The notes under the pieces: generated by a model
The model's database searches: none
Told to the model about the DNA's origin: nothing
Seen by the model: the letters and a program-made list of their open reading frames with translations, nothing else
Made by a program: the position numbers and the translations under genes
Assembly (NCBI RefSeq): GCF_012641275.1
Contig: NZ_JABAIA010000002.1
Coordinates: 2,120,127 to 2,184,126, forward strand
Direction: 5' to 3'
Length of the DNA stretch: 64,000 nucleotides
Source: Chitinophaga varians
GTDB lineage: Bacteria > Bacteroidota > Bacteroidia > Chitinophagales > Chitinophagaceae
Shown here: one piece after another, positions 16,892 through 24,655 of the stretch
How the letters are laid out: each line of letters begins with the position of its first letter
How positions within the stretch are numbered: the stretch's first letter is position 1

Positions 16892-18277
16892 ATGAGCAAT
16901 TATGACGCCATCGTGGCAGGCGCCGGTCCTAACGGTCTGGCCGCCGCTATTACCCTGCAACAGCGGGGCTTACAGGTATGCCTGTATGAAGCAAAAGATA
17001 CTGTCGGCGGCGGCATGCGTACCAAAGAGCTGACGCTGCCCGGGTTTCACCACGATGTATGTTCCGCCATTCATCCCATGCTGGCCATATCGCCTTTCTT
17101 CCGCAGTTTATCGCTACAGTCATATGGCCTCGAACTGATACATCCTGCCATAGCAGCTGCACATCCCTTTGACGATGGGAGCGTGGCCGTTCTGCGTAAC
17201 AGCCTCGCCGACACGGCTGCCGCATTGGGAGAAGACGCATCCGCCTATCGGGAACTGATAGCTCCCCTGGTGGATGACTGGGAAAGCATAGGCGCCGATA
17301 TCCTGGCGCCCTTGCACCTGCCGCGGCATCCTCTAAAGATGGCCCGCTTTGGGTTCACCGCTTTGCGATCAGCAGCAGGTGTGGCCAAACGTTTTCGCAC
17401 ACAACAGGCCCGAGGCCTCTGGGCAGGTATGGCCGCGCACTCCATGTTGCCATTTGACCGTTCACCTGGCGCAGCCATCGGCATGGTGCTCTGCGCTGCA
17501 GCACATATTGCCGGTTGGCCGCTGGTGAAAGGCGGTTCGCAGAAAATAGCAGATGCCATGGCCGCTTGCTTCCAGTCGCTCGGCGGCACTATCGTCACCG
17601 GTGTTACCGTCAACACCATCGATCAGCTGCCGCCGGCAAAAATGGTCCTGCTGGATGTTTCTCCCCGACAGTTAGCAGGCATAGCGGGGCATCGTTTTTC
17701 CTCACGCTACCTCCGGCAGTTGAGCCGTTACCGTTATGGTCCCGGGGTGTTCAAAATCGACTGGGCACTCGACGGCCCCGTACCTTTCATCAACACCGAA
17801 TGCCGGCAGGCAGGGACGGTACACCTGGGAAATACTTACGAAGAAATAGCAGCCGCCTCCCGGTTGCCCTTCGTGTTATTCGCGCAGCAGAGCGTATTCG
17901 ATGATACCCGCGCTCCCCATGGATACCACACTGCCTGGGGTTATTGCCACGTTCCCAACGGCAGCACCATCGATATGACCAGCCTCATTGAAGCACAGGT
18001 CGAGCGCTTTGCTCCCGGATTTAAAAAGCGTATCCTCGGCAGGCATATCATGAATACTGCCGATATGCAACAATACAATCCCAACTACATCGGCGGCGAT
18101 ATCAATGGTGGCATTATCGATCTTCGTCAGCTGTATGCCCGGCCGGTACTCAGTGCCTCACCTTATCGCACCAGTGCCAAAGGCATCTATCTCTGCTCCG
18201 CTTCCACACCGCCCGGAGGAGGTGTACACGGTATGTGCGGTTACCACGCCGCATTACAGGCGTTAAAAGATTTTTAA
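16892..18277 (+). CDS. FAD-dependent oxidoreductase, phytoene desaturase-like
   Basis: A 461-residue flavoprotein. The dinucleotide-binding motif VAGAGPNGLAAAITLQQRG is at residues 8-26 and the second-glycine pattern DTVGGGMRTKEL follows. The C-terminal FAD motif is TPPGGGVHGMCGYHAA near residue 445. The overall family is the CrtI-like/PYROXD2 group of NAD(P)/FAD oxidoreductases. The substrate is unknown; it is not in a carotenoid cluster. I selected the ATG at 16892 (MSNYDAIVAG). It is the last complete host gene before tRNA-Lys. Confidence 0.85.
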   Translation: MSNYDAIVAGAGPNGLAAAITLQQRGLQVCLYEAKDTVGGGMRTKELTLPGFHHDVCSAIHPMLAISPFFRSLSLQSYGLELIHPAIAAAHPFDDGSVAVLRNSLADTAAALGEDASAYRELIAPLVDDWESIGADILAPLHLPRHPLKMARFGFTALRSAAGVAKRFRTQQARGLWAGMAAHSMLPFDRSPGAAIGMVLCAAAHIAGWPLVKGGSQKIADAMAACFQSLGGTIVTGVTVNTIDQLPPAKMVLLDVSPRQLAGIAGHRFSSRYLRQLSRYRYGPGVFKIDWALDGPVPFINTECRQAGTVHLGNTYEEIAAASRLPFVLFAQQSVFDDTRAPHGYHTAWGYCHVPNGSTIDMTSLIEAQVERFAPGFKKRILGRHIMNTADMQQYNPNYIGGDINGGIIDLRQLYARPVLSASPYRTSAKGIYLCSASTPPGGGVHGMCGYHAALQALKDF

Positions 18278-18284
18278 TAATTTT

Positions 18285-18315
18285 TTTGGAGATGAAAATG
18301 TTTTTACTACCTTCG
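18285..18315 (+). promoter_or_regulatory. Bacteroidetes-type promoter of tRNA-Lys
   Basis: TTTG at 18285-18288, exactly 19 bases, then TACCTTCG at 18308-18315. This is close to the Bacteroidetes consensus TTTG-19-TAnnTTTG. The tRNA begins 21 bases further on. Confidence 0.7.
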
Positions 18316-18335
18316 CGCTCCCGTTAAGGGGAAAT

Positions 18336-18408
18336 GATTCCGTAGCTCAGTTGGTAGAGCAATACACTTTTAATGTATGGGCCCTGGGTTCGAGTCCCAG
18401 CGGGATCA
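18336..18408 (+). tRNA. tRNA-Lys (anticodon TTT)
   Basis: A full cloverleaf folds by eye. The acceptor stem is 18336-18342 with 18401-18407 (one G-T pair), the D arm starts at 18345, the anticodon stem is 18362-18366 with 18374-18378 around the loop CTTTTAA (anticodon 18369-18371), and the T arm is 18384-18388 with 18396-18400 around TTCGAGT. The discriminator base is A at 18408. The 3' end is the integration target of the ICE, whose recombinase gene runs antisense into it. Confidence 0.96.
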
Positions 18409-19924
18409 CCTGATGGGACAAGTCTAAAATAGATAGGCTTGTCCCATTTTCTTTTTCTGCCAAAGCCTTATCCATGCTGTATATTAGCTGAACTGCATAA
18501 TTTACTCTAGGAGTTCGATATGCGTCGCCAGTAAATACCAGTTTATCGGGGTATATCGAACTTATGATCTGTCGCCGGGTTTCTACTGCACCACTTTCAT
18601 ATAAATTATCAAGCTGAGAAAGGTTTCGCATACCCTTTTCGAGAATCCCCTCAATGTTGTAGTTTTTCTTGGGAATCTCCACCAGCCTATCCTCTAGCTT
18701 TGAAATGGCTTTTTCATATTCTTCTTTACTTTGCCTAAAATCTTCGTCAGTGATTTTGTGTTGGAACAGGCATTTCCGTGCCTCCCTTATCAGGTCTGTA
18801 TAGGTGTCAATTTGTGACATTAAACTATCCCTTTCGTCATTGGTGCTTTTAGTTTGGGCCTTAAAATAGTATTCGAGGGCAGGCCGGAAAATATCACGGA
18901 ATGGAGATCGTGGCACAAACTTGCGAAGCTCTTTTGAAAAAAGCTGATTTGCCCTCTCTGCTGGAAAGCGGCATCCGCATGATGTTATGCAATGGTAATA
19001 GTGATAATGCTTGTATTTGCCTTTCGACGCGCTGCCGGTTAGCATCCTGCCGCAGCGAGGGCAAACTAAAAAACCGCGAAGCGGCAGGTTGTCATCAACA
19101 ACAATCTTTGTCCGTTGCTTTTTACGCCGTCCGTCGAGAATTTCCTGTACCAGATAAAACAGAGTTGAAGATATGATAGGCTGATGTTTACCCTGCACAA
19201 AGATACTTTCCTCGTCCTTGAACTTAGGAACGTGAATTTTACCGCAGTAGATCGGGTTGCGGACAGCTCCCCAAAAATTATTTTTGCTGCATTTTAAACC
19301 GCGCCTGCGTGCCATCTGTAGGATCTGTTCTGTATTGAAACGGTTGGAGGCAATTTCTTCAAATACCCACTGCATAATACCTGCCTCCGGTTGCTTAGGG
19401 CAGATGTATTTAACCTTGCCGCTTTCGTCCGTTTTGTTTTGATACCCGATTGGAGCCGTACCCATCCATCGACCTTCTTTTCGAGCACGGCGCATTCCGT
19501 AAAAAACATTTAACGCCCTCCTGTCATTCTCGACTTCGGGCGTGGATAGATACACGGCCATCATGATCTTGCTTTCGGGAATCGTCATGTCCAAAGGCTG
19601 CTCGATAGCCTGCGGTTCCACCCCGAGTTTGCGAATGGTGCTAATCATCTGATAAGCATCCCCTGCATTGCGGCTGAAACGATCCCATTTGGTGAAAAGA
19701 ACAAGATCAACCTGATTTTTCTTTTTCCGCCAATCGAACAGCAGCTTATTCCACTGAGGCCGATTGAATGTTTTAGCACTGTGATCCTCAAAGATTACTT
19801 GGCGAATTTGGATAAAATTGTGATCGCAGTATCTACGCAACACTTCCTCCTGGCTTCTTTGGGAGAAGCCTTTGTCCCGTTGGTCGTCTGTACTCACTCT
19901 GATGTATAAATCTGCTACTAACAT
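18347..19924 (-). CDS. Large serine recombinase (ICE integrase)
   Basis: A 525-residue enzyme. The resolvase catalytic domain begins VADLYIRVSTDDQ with the nucleophilic serine near residue 10 and contains KWDRFSRN (catalytic arginines). A recombinase domain (about 165-270; MGTAPIGYQNK, ILQMARRRGLKCS), a zinc-ribbon (CPRCGRML then CITSCGC), and a coiled coil (YTDLIREARKCLFQ to EKAISKLEDRLVEI) follow. I start at the ATG at 19924; a TTG at 19954 is less likely. The last 20 codons (VIPLGLEPRAHTLKVYCSTN) and the stop are antisense to tRNA-Lys, so the C-terminus is partly host-encoded. It catalyses integration and excision of the ICE. Confidence 0.92.
   Translation of the reverse strand: MLVADLYIRVSTDDQRDKGFSQRSQEEVLRRYCDHNFIQIRQVIFEDHSAKTFNRPQWNKLLFDWRKKKNQVDLVLFTKWDRFSRNAGDAYQMISTIRKLGVEPQAIEQPLDMTIPESKIMMAVYLSTPEVENDRRALNVFYGMRRARKEGRWMGTAPIGYQNKTDESGKVKYICPKQPEAGIMQWVFEEIASNRFNTEQILQMARRRGLKCSKNNFWGAVRNPIYCGKIHVPKFKDEESIFVQGKHQPIISSTLFYLVQEILDGRRKKQRTKIVVDDNLPLRGFLVCPRCGRMLTGSASKGKYKHYHYYHCITSCGCRFPAERANQLFSKELRKFVPRSPFRDIFRPALEYYFKAQTKSTNDERDSLMSQIDTYTDLIREARKCLFQHKITDEDFRQSKEEYEKAISKLEDRLVEIPKKNYNIEGILEKGMRNLSQLDNLYESGAVETRRQIISSIYPDKLVFTGDAYRTPRVNYAVQLIYSMDKALAEKENGTSLSILDLSHQVIPLGLEPRAHTLKVYCSTN
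18409..18450. other. Predicted left attachment junction (attL) with inverted repeat
   Basis: The host tRNA meets the ICE just after its 3' end. A 9-base perfect inverted repeat, TGGGACAAG (18414-18422) and CTTGTCCCA (18438-18446), follows the tRNA by six bases and is itself followed by a T-rich run on the plus strand. It may be a tRNA terminator, a recombinase-binding site, or both. The exact crossover cannot be fixed without the right end or an empty site. Confidence 0.5.
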
Positions 19925-19934
19925 ATGGTTGCTT

Positions 19935-20345
19935 TTAAAAAAATTGATTAGCAATGATTATACGCGCAAAATTGTCGTTTCGAGGCCCGTATATTTTTAA
20001 AGCGTCGGCAAAAGATTCCATATCATCAATAGGCATAACGGTAATACCCATCCTGTTAAGATTCGCTTTAACAGTAAGCAAAGCCTCGAAGTTCCTGCTG
20101 AACCTATCCCATGAGGTGAAAAGTATAACATCCGGTTTGGCAGCAGACGACTGCAAACGTTCGTAGTATTCTGACCATCCGCTTCTTTCAAAAGTACAGG
20201 CGGAGCCGTAGTCGTATATTTTTTCCCGTATGGCTAACTGATGGATAGCACAGTATTCAGTAAGTAGTTTTTCCTGTTGCACAATACAGTATTTGGGGTT
20301 GGAAATGTCACCCCTTGCGCGTAGATATAAATCAGCTTTCTTCAT
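19935..20345 (-). CDS. Resolvase-domain protein lacking the catalytic serine
   Basis: A 136-residue protein equal to the N-terminal catalytic domain of the next gene but nothing more. The usual R-V-S-T-D is R-A-R-G-D here (KADLYLRARGD), so the nucleophilic serine is replaced by arginine, while SWDRFSRN is conserved. No recombinase domain or zinc-ribbon follows. The length and intact reading frame, ten bases ahead of the integrase start, argue for selection rather than decay. It may act as a directionality or regulatory partner that mixes with the integrase; this is inference. Confidence 0.75.
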   Translation of the reverse strand: MKKADLYLRARGDISNPKYCIVQQEKLLTEYCAIHQLAIREKIYDYGSACTFERSGWSEYYERLQSSAAKPDVILFTSWDRFSRNFEALLTVKANLNRMGITVMPIDDMESFADALKIYGPRNDNFARIIIANQFF

Positions 20346-20484
20346 GACTTAAAATTTCGGTGATTGTGATTTCAGCAAATAGATAGATAATGTCGAGGAT
20401 GGCTGCGGCTTCTTCAACAGATACAGTAATGCCCTGTTCACCCAGTATTTTAACTGCGGTTTCCGGCTTCATTTTTTTGTCCAT
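20332..20484 (-). CDS. Small helical protein upstream of recombinases (50 aa)
   Basis: A 50-residue protein (MDKKMKPETAVKILGEQGI start) that overlaps the truncated recombinase start by 14 bases, forming a three-gene unit. Its pattern, an amphipathic helix with VSVEEAAAILDIIYLFAEI, recalls short proteins that recur beside recombinases in Bacteroidota mobile elements. I start at the ATG at 20484; codons upstream to 20634 look non-coding. A role as an excision factor is possible but unproven. Confidence 0.55.
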   Translation of the reverse strand: MDKKMKPETAVKILGEQGITVSVEEAAAILDIIYLFAEITITEILSHEES

Positions 20485-20695
20485 AACACACACTTGTTCA
20501 TACTTCACAATTCCAAGTGCTACGAGGGATATAACGAAATTACTAATGAAAGCGCATTGTTTTGTTGCCCTGTGAGGTCTCGCAATCACTGTACGATCGT
20601 TCCGAACAAAGCAAGATGTATCTATGTGCCACAAATTTGAAAGATTTAGAAAACGTTTAATAAATCGTTGAAAAAATTAAATGTTTGTCGTTTAC

Positions 20696-21064
20696 TCATG
20701 GAGGATTTGACCGCCTTTTTTTTGCTTTCTCTCGAAGAGAAATAACGTCCTGAATGTCTTTTACGATCCCCTCGTCAAATAGCACTTTCATACCGGGGCG
20801 ATCCTTGATTAGTTGTTGTTTCTCCTTTTCCATATAAATGTCGTATAGATGCTCGTAAAGAGCAAAGTAGTAGCCAATCTGATAAATAAGAAGCTGACGT
20901 TTGAACTTTCGCAGTAGGCTTTTTTGTTGGATGCGATTAATGGAAGCAATGCGATTTCCAAGATCATAAAGATGCAGTTCAGTTGTTTTGAGCTGCTGGC
21001 GGAGCTGCTGTGTAGACCATTTTTTATAACGGTTGTCGGCAAAAATTTGAGGGAGGATGAGCAT
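20696..21064 (-). CDS. Hypothetical basic helical protein (122 aa)
   Basis: A 122-residue protein rich in Lys, Arg and Gln, with a long helical, probably coiled-coil stretch (TQQLRQQLKTTELHLYDLG) and a basic tail (SLREKAKKRRSNPP). I do not recognise a family. Its promoter region holds the 21-bp-spaced repeat pair, shared with the divergent ATPase gene at 21409, so it may be part of the ICE control circuit. Confidence 0.6.
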   Translation of the reverse strand: MLILPQIFADNRYKKWSTQQLRQQLKTTELHLYDLGNRIASINRIQQKSLLRKFKRQLLIYQIGYYFALYEHLYDIYMEKEKQQLIKDRPGMKVLFDEGIVKDIQDVISLREKAKKRRSNPP

Positions 21065-21122
21065 AGCGTTAAGGTATATGCGGAAAGTACGCGAATCGGC
21101 AGATTTTCTTAAATTTGAGGGT

Positions 21123-21182
21123 GTTGACTTTTACCGAAAAACAGTTGATTTTTACCGAATGAAAGCATGGTCGGTAAAAAGG
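21123..21182. repeat. 21-bp-spaced GTTGAYTTTTACCG boxes (site 1)
   Basis: GTTGACTTTTACCG at 21123-21136 and GTTGATTTTTACCG at 21144-21157 start exactly 21 bases apart. CGGTAAAAAGG at about 21172-21182 is an inverted partial copy. Spacing of two helical turns places both boxes on one face of DNA, as for an operator or initiator. The same box and spacing occur at 42894-42929 and 44320-44350. Confidence 0.75.
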
Positions 21183-21251
21183 ATTGCCGCAATGGTTTCA
21201 ATGGCGTAAATTCGCACACTCCAATCAGACTTTCTTCTGCGATAAATATGT

Positions 21252-21295
21252 ATGCGTGTTTCAATGACTATATATACATATACACATACACGCAT
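21252..21295. repeat. Long inverted repeat with ATGCGTGT arms (copy 1)
   Basis: ATGCGTGT at 21252-21259 and its exact inverse ACACGCAT at 21288-21295 flank an AT-rich alternating TA core. Near-identical arrangements lie at 48797-48839 and 48896-48939 downstream of rteC. Likely regulator-binding sites. Confidence 0.6.
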
Positions 21296-21408
21296 TTGTT
21301 ACACAAACATGAAAGACTGGTTCCAGAAATATAACCGGCGTTTACAAGTAATTAACATTCGGAATTTGGAATCAATGTATTTTACATTATCCGTTATTTA
21401 AAACTGCT

Positions 21409-22566
21409 ATGAACTACACAGAAAAAAGATCTATTGAAGAGGACATTAAAGTTCTCAAAAAGAATATTGAGGAAGTGAAAAAGGCTTCGCGTAAACCAAT
21501 AGTGCAACGCCCTGCATTAATATATATAAATGGAGAACCACTTTTCAGACCATATACAATTAATGCAATACAAGGAAAAGAAGGCTGCCACAAAAGCCGG
21601 TTGGCAGAGATTATCTGCACCGCTGCCATAGCCGGAGATAATGAAGTCGCAAGTCCGGGCGGGAACTACCTGAACATAGTAGCTAATCCTGACATGCCCT
21701 GTCATGTGATGTATGTAGATACTGAGCGGAATACGCAGGACGAGTTCCCTGTTACTATTCGATCATTAAATCGAAATGCTGGTTATAGAGTGAATACAAT
21801 TTCTACTCGTTTCCATCCAGTTCCAATACTGGATGTTTCGCGCGAAAATAGGTTGGCAGTTATACAACATTTTGTACAAGACCTACGAAAAAAAGTAAAA
21901 GAACACATATTTGTAGTACTGGATGTATCGACGGATTGCGTAGACGACTTTAATTCTGCCGGAAGTGCAAATAGGATTCACGACTGGATGAATGTTATGA
22001 GAATCCGGTATAACATGACATTCCTGTTGCTAATACATGAAAATATGAGCGGTGCTGAAAAAGCACGCGGGCATATAGGTACCGAACTTACGTTTAAAGC
22101 ATCAACGCAATTGCAGATACGGCGTGTAAGTGAAGATGAGGATAAAGAAATATTCCAGTTAGTATTCAAAAAAATGCGATTTAAACGACGAAACGCGCCT
22201 ATTTACGTAGCGTACGACCAAGATCTTGAAACTTTGGTACAGATAGAACATACTGACGCTGGCAAGGAAGAAAAGAAAGGCTCCAGTACCGGCAACGAAT
22301 TACACGCTGCCCTGGCTGAAGCCTTTAGCGAACGACGCGAATATCCTCGTGCTGAACTTGCGTCTTTTGTAGCGAAAAGGCTAAACGGTGCTTATAACGA
22401 GAACACAGTTGCCCGTAAGCTGTCAGACCTTAGCCGTGAGGATCAATTTATATTGAACATCAACGGAGGTGGAAAATTTATATCGGAAAAGCGCAGTCGT
22501 GAAACCTTCTATTTGTTCCAGCCGATCGCTGAACATGAACTGGCGGATGCGCCGACTGCAAACTGA
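21409..22566 (+). CDS. RepA/RecA-like AAA ATPase of the ICE
   Basis: A 385-residue protein. The P-loop appears as QGKEGCHKSRL at about residues 55-65, where the usual G before K-S is histidine. HVMYVDTERN is the likely second acidic segment, HIFVVLDVST is a Walker B-like strand, and FLLLIHEN is a sensor-like strand. This layout fits RepA/AAA_25-type helicase ATPases of plasmids and ICEs. The C-terminal 100 residues (GNELHAALAEAFSERREY, VARKLSDLSRED) look like a winged helix. It is probably involved in replication or partition of the excised element. It is alone on the plus strand behind two repeat systems. Confidence 0.65.
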   Translation: MNYTEKRSIEEDIKVLKKNIEEVKKASRKPIVQRPALIYINGEPLFRPYTINAIQGKEGCHKSRLAEIICTAAIAGDNEVASPGGNYLNIVANPDMPCHVMYVDTERNTQDEFPVTIRSLNRNAGYRVNTISTRFHPVPILDVSRENRLAVIQHFVQDLRKKVKEHIFVVLDVSTDCVDDFNSAGSANRIHDWMNVMRIRYNMTFLLLIHENMSGAEKARGHIGTELTFKASTQLQIRRVSEDEDKEIFQLVFKKMRFKRRNAPIYVAYDQDLETLVQIEHTDAGKEEKKGSSTGNELHAALAEAFSERREYPRAELASFVAKRLNGAYNENTVARKLSDLSREDQFILNINGGGKFISEKRSRETFYLFQPIAEHELADAPTAN

Positions 22567-22580
22567 GCTATCGACAACCA

Positions 22581-24569
22581 TCATTTTTTTACAATCAACC
22601 CCTCCTGCGATGGATCGTTTAATATAGTTTGCAACACCTCCTCAACTATATCTTGCACATCCTGTTTTATGATGGTGTAATTGTCCATAATGTCCTTGCG
22701 GGTTACAGGTTTTACCACTGGAACAGGTAGATAACCGTCCTTCTCATTTTTCAAGGCAGCGTTATCGACTTTTACATGAGCATGGAACCGTTTAAGCTCA
22801 ATGGGCTGCTCAGGGGTATCCGCGCAAATTCCAACAAACTCACCACTCGATAAATTTGAAATCGTACTCACTGGCACGGCTATTTCCAGTTGCTTGCTTC
22901 GGGAAATGGACGTGTCACCGCTGTTGATGGAGATACTTTCACGATCTTGCATTGTTTTGCCGAGCCGTTCCGATACCTGTTTGGCAAGCTCCCCGCTGGT
23001 CTGTCCGATCATAATATTGCCGCATATATTCAACACTACATCAGCCCACTCTTTCCCGTACTGTAGCCTTAATTGATGATCCGATTGCATTGCCAAAATG
23101 GTAGAAATAAGGTGGCTTCGCGCACTAGCGATTTGGGTGGAGAGTTCCAGAAATGTGAGGGTGGGAAATTCATCCAACACAACCGCTGATTTGGTTTTGC
23201 CTGGCTGGTTCATGATCTTGCTGATCCGGGTCATGAACAAGCTGAGTAGAGGGCCGTATACTTCCTGCTTCTGCGGATTATTGGCAAGGCAAAGAATTTT
23301 CGGTGCGTCAGGGTTATTCACATCTAACGTAAAATCGTTGCCGCTTAGTAGGTAGTATATTGTTGGAGATGAAAGCCGGGCAAGACCAATTTTTGCAGCG
23401 TCAAGCTGGCCTTCCAATTGCTCCATTGTGTTTTCAACGAAGGCCGAAATGAAGGGCGAAATGAAGGCTGAAATTTCTGGCTCCGTTTGGAGTACAGTAA
23501 AGAGCTTATCCATTTTCACCTGCATAAACTCTATGGTGTGAGGCAATGTGCAATAGCGTCCATCTTGATACTTTCGTAGAAACCAAATGACAGATATAGT
23601 AAAATTGATGGCACTTTCCACAAAGAAATCGCCCTGCTTTTTAAGCCACGATTTATTGGTTCCAAGCATTAAAATTCGAGCGGCCTCCACTGCGTCTGAT
23701 ATGTCGTGCATCATTTCCGGGTACAACGGGTTGCAACGATTGCTGTGCGGTAGATCATCAAAATTTATGACGTAAAATGAGGGCTTAACCGGATAGCTAT
23801 TCCGGTTTTTCAGGTAATGATTGTACGCAATAATGGTTAAGTCGGGATATTTGAAATCATACAACACCATTGCATGGTGTTTGGCAAGAAGTTGCCGGAT
23901 TGCAGGCTCAATTAGGTATCTGGATTTTCCTGCTCCGGGCGATGCCACACAGAGTAGGCCACGCGCAGGCGAAACATAGTTCAGCCATGAATCCCGCCGA
24001 GAGCCTTTGTAAAAATAGAACGCAGGTAGGTTAATCGAAAACTCATTTTCAAGTAGTTTCTCCTGCTGCGGAAACGTTTCATTCTCCTTGTTAAAAATAT
24101 CTCCGCTCAGTCTTTTTTTTAAAGACCTGGCTATTATACTGCCTCCTGTAATGAGTAGTATAAACGCCAGTGCATTTAATAATATGTATACAGTAGCAAC
24201 AACTTGCGCCGGAAGTCTGTCTACAATTAATATCAGACCACTGATAAAGTAGATTATTAATCCGGAAAAGAGAAGAGCTACACCGGCTTTAGCGTCAGCT
24301 TTTTCATCCTTCCTGCCGCGCACTCCGAGTAAGGAAAGAAACAGGAACAAAAGTGCAATGAGTTTACTTTTGAAGTACCCTGATAGTAGCCCAGTCTTTA
24401 TAATGTTTTTCAGTAATTGGTCTGATATATTGCTCGTCCACCCGACGAGCTTAAAAGCGTAATAGCAGTGGTGGTAGCAATGAAGGAGAAGAATTACTAT
24501 TGCTATCATTCTTGTGAGGTCAATGATCTTTTTCAACCCCTGTTCGTTTTCACCTGTTCGCATTGACAT
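22581..24569 (-). CDS. Type IV coupling protein (VirD4/TraG-like, called MobC in Bacteroides elements)
   Basis: A 662-residue protein with four N-terminal membrane segments (about 18-40, 70-85, 92-115, 122-145) and a cytoplasmic ATPase. Walker A is ASPGAGKSRYLIEPA near residue 215 and Walker B is SAVVLDEFPTLTFLEL near residue 455. The long insertion and the C-terminal regulatory tail fit Bacteroidetes coupling proteins. It links the relaxase-DNA complex to the mating channel encoded at 49-61 kb. It is downstream of the relaxase on the same strand. Confidence 0.9.
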   Translation of the reverse strand: MSMRTGENEQGLKKIIDLTRMIAIVILLLHCYHHCYYAFKLVGWTSNISDQLLKNIIKTGLLSGYFKSKLIALLFLFLSLLGVRGRKDEKADAKAGVALLFSGLIIYFISGLILIVDRLPAQVVATVYILLNALAFILLITGGSIIARSLKKRLSGDIFNKENETFPQQEKLLENEFSINLPAFYFYKGSRRDSWLNYVSPARGLLCVASPGAGKSRYLIEPAIRQLLAKHHAMVLYDFKYPDLTIIAYNHYLKNRNSYPVKPSFYVINFDDLPHSNRCNPLYPEMMHDISDAVEAARILMLGTNKSWLKKQGDFFVESAINFTISVIWFLRKYQDGRYCTLPHTIEFMQVKMDKLFTVLQTEPEISAFISPFISAFVENTMEQLEGQLDAAKIGLARLSSPTIYYLLSGNDFTLDVNNPDAPKILCLANNPQKQEVYGPLLSLFMTRISKIMNQPGKTKSAVVLDEFPTLTFLELSTQIASARSHLISTILAMQSDHQLRLQYGKEWADVVLNICGNIMIGQTSGELAKQVSERLGKTMQDRESISINSGDTSISRSKQLEIAVPVSTISNLSSGEFVGICADTPEQPIELKRFHAHVKVDNAALKNEKDGYLPVPVVKPVTRKDIMDNYTIIKQDVQDIVEEVLQTILNDPSQEGLIVKK

Positions 24570-24655
24570 AACAAAATATTTTTGTACTTGATCTACTGGC
24601 TTCCGAAGTATTCTTTACTGGATTCGCACCTGCGGAATGTTGGTTGCCAGCAGGT

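Larger units (their letters stand above)
21065..21408. other. Divergent control region with two repeat systems
   Basis: A 344-base AT-rich intergenic region between the 122-aa gene and the RepA-like ATPase. It contains the 21-bp-spaced box pair (21123-21157), an inverted partial box (21172-21182), and a long inverted repeat (21252-21295), each listed separately. No ORF is convincing. Confidence 0.6.

Noticed and set aside
18347..18410. C-terminal 20 residues as a conserved domain of the recombinase
   Set aside because: They are the complement of tRNA-Lys, so any matches would reflect the tRNA and not protein homology.
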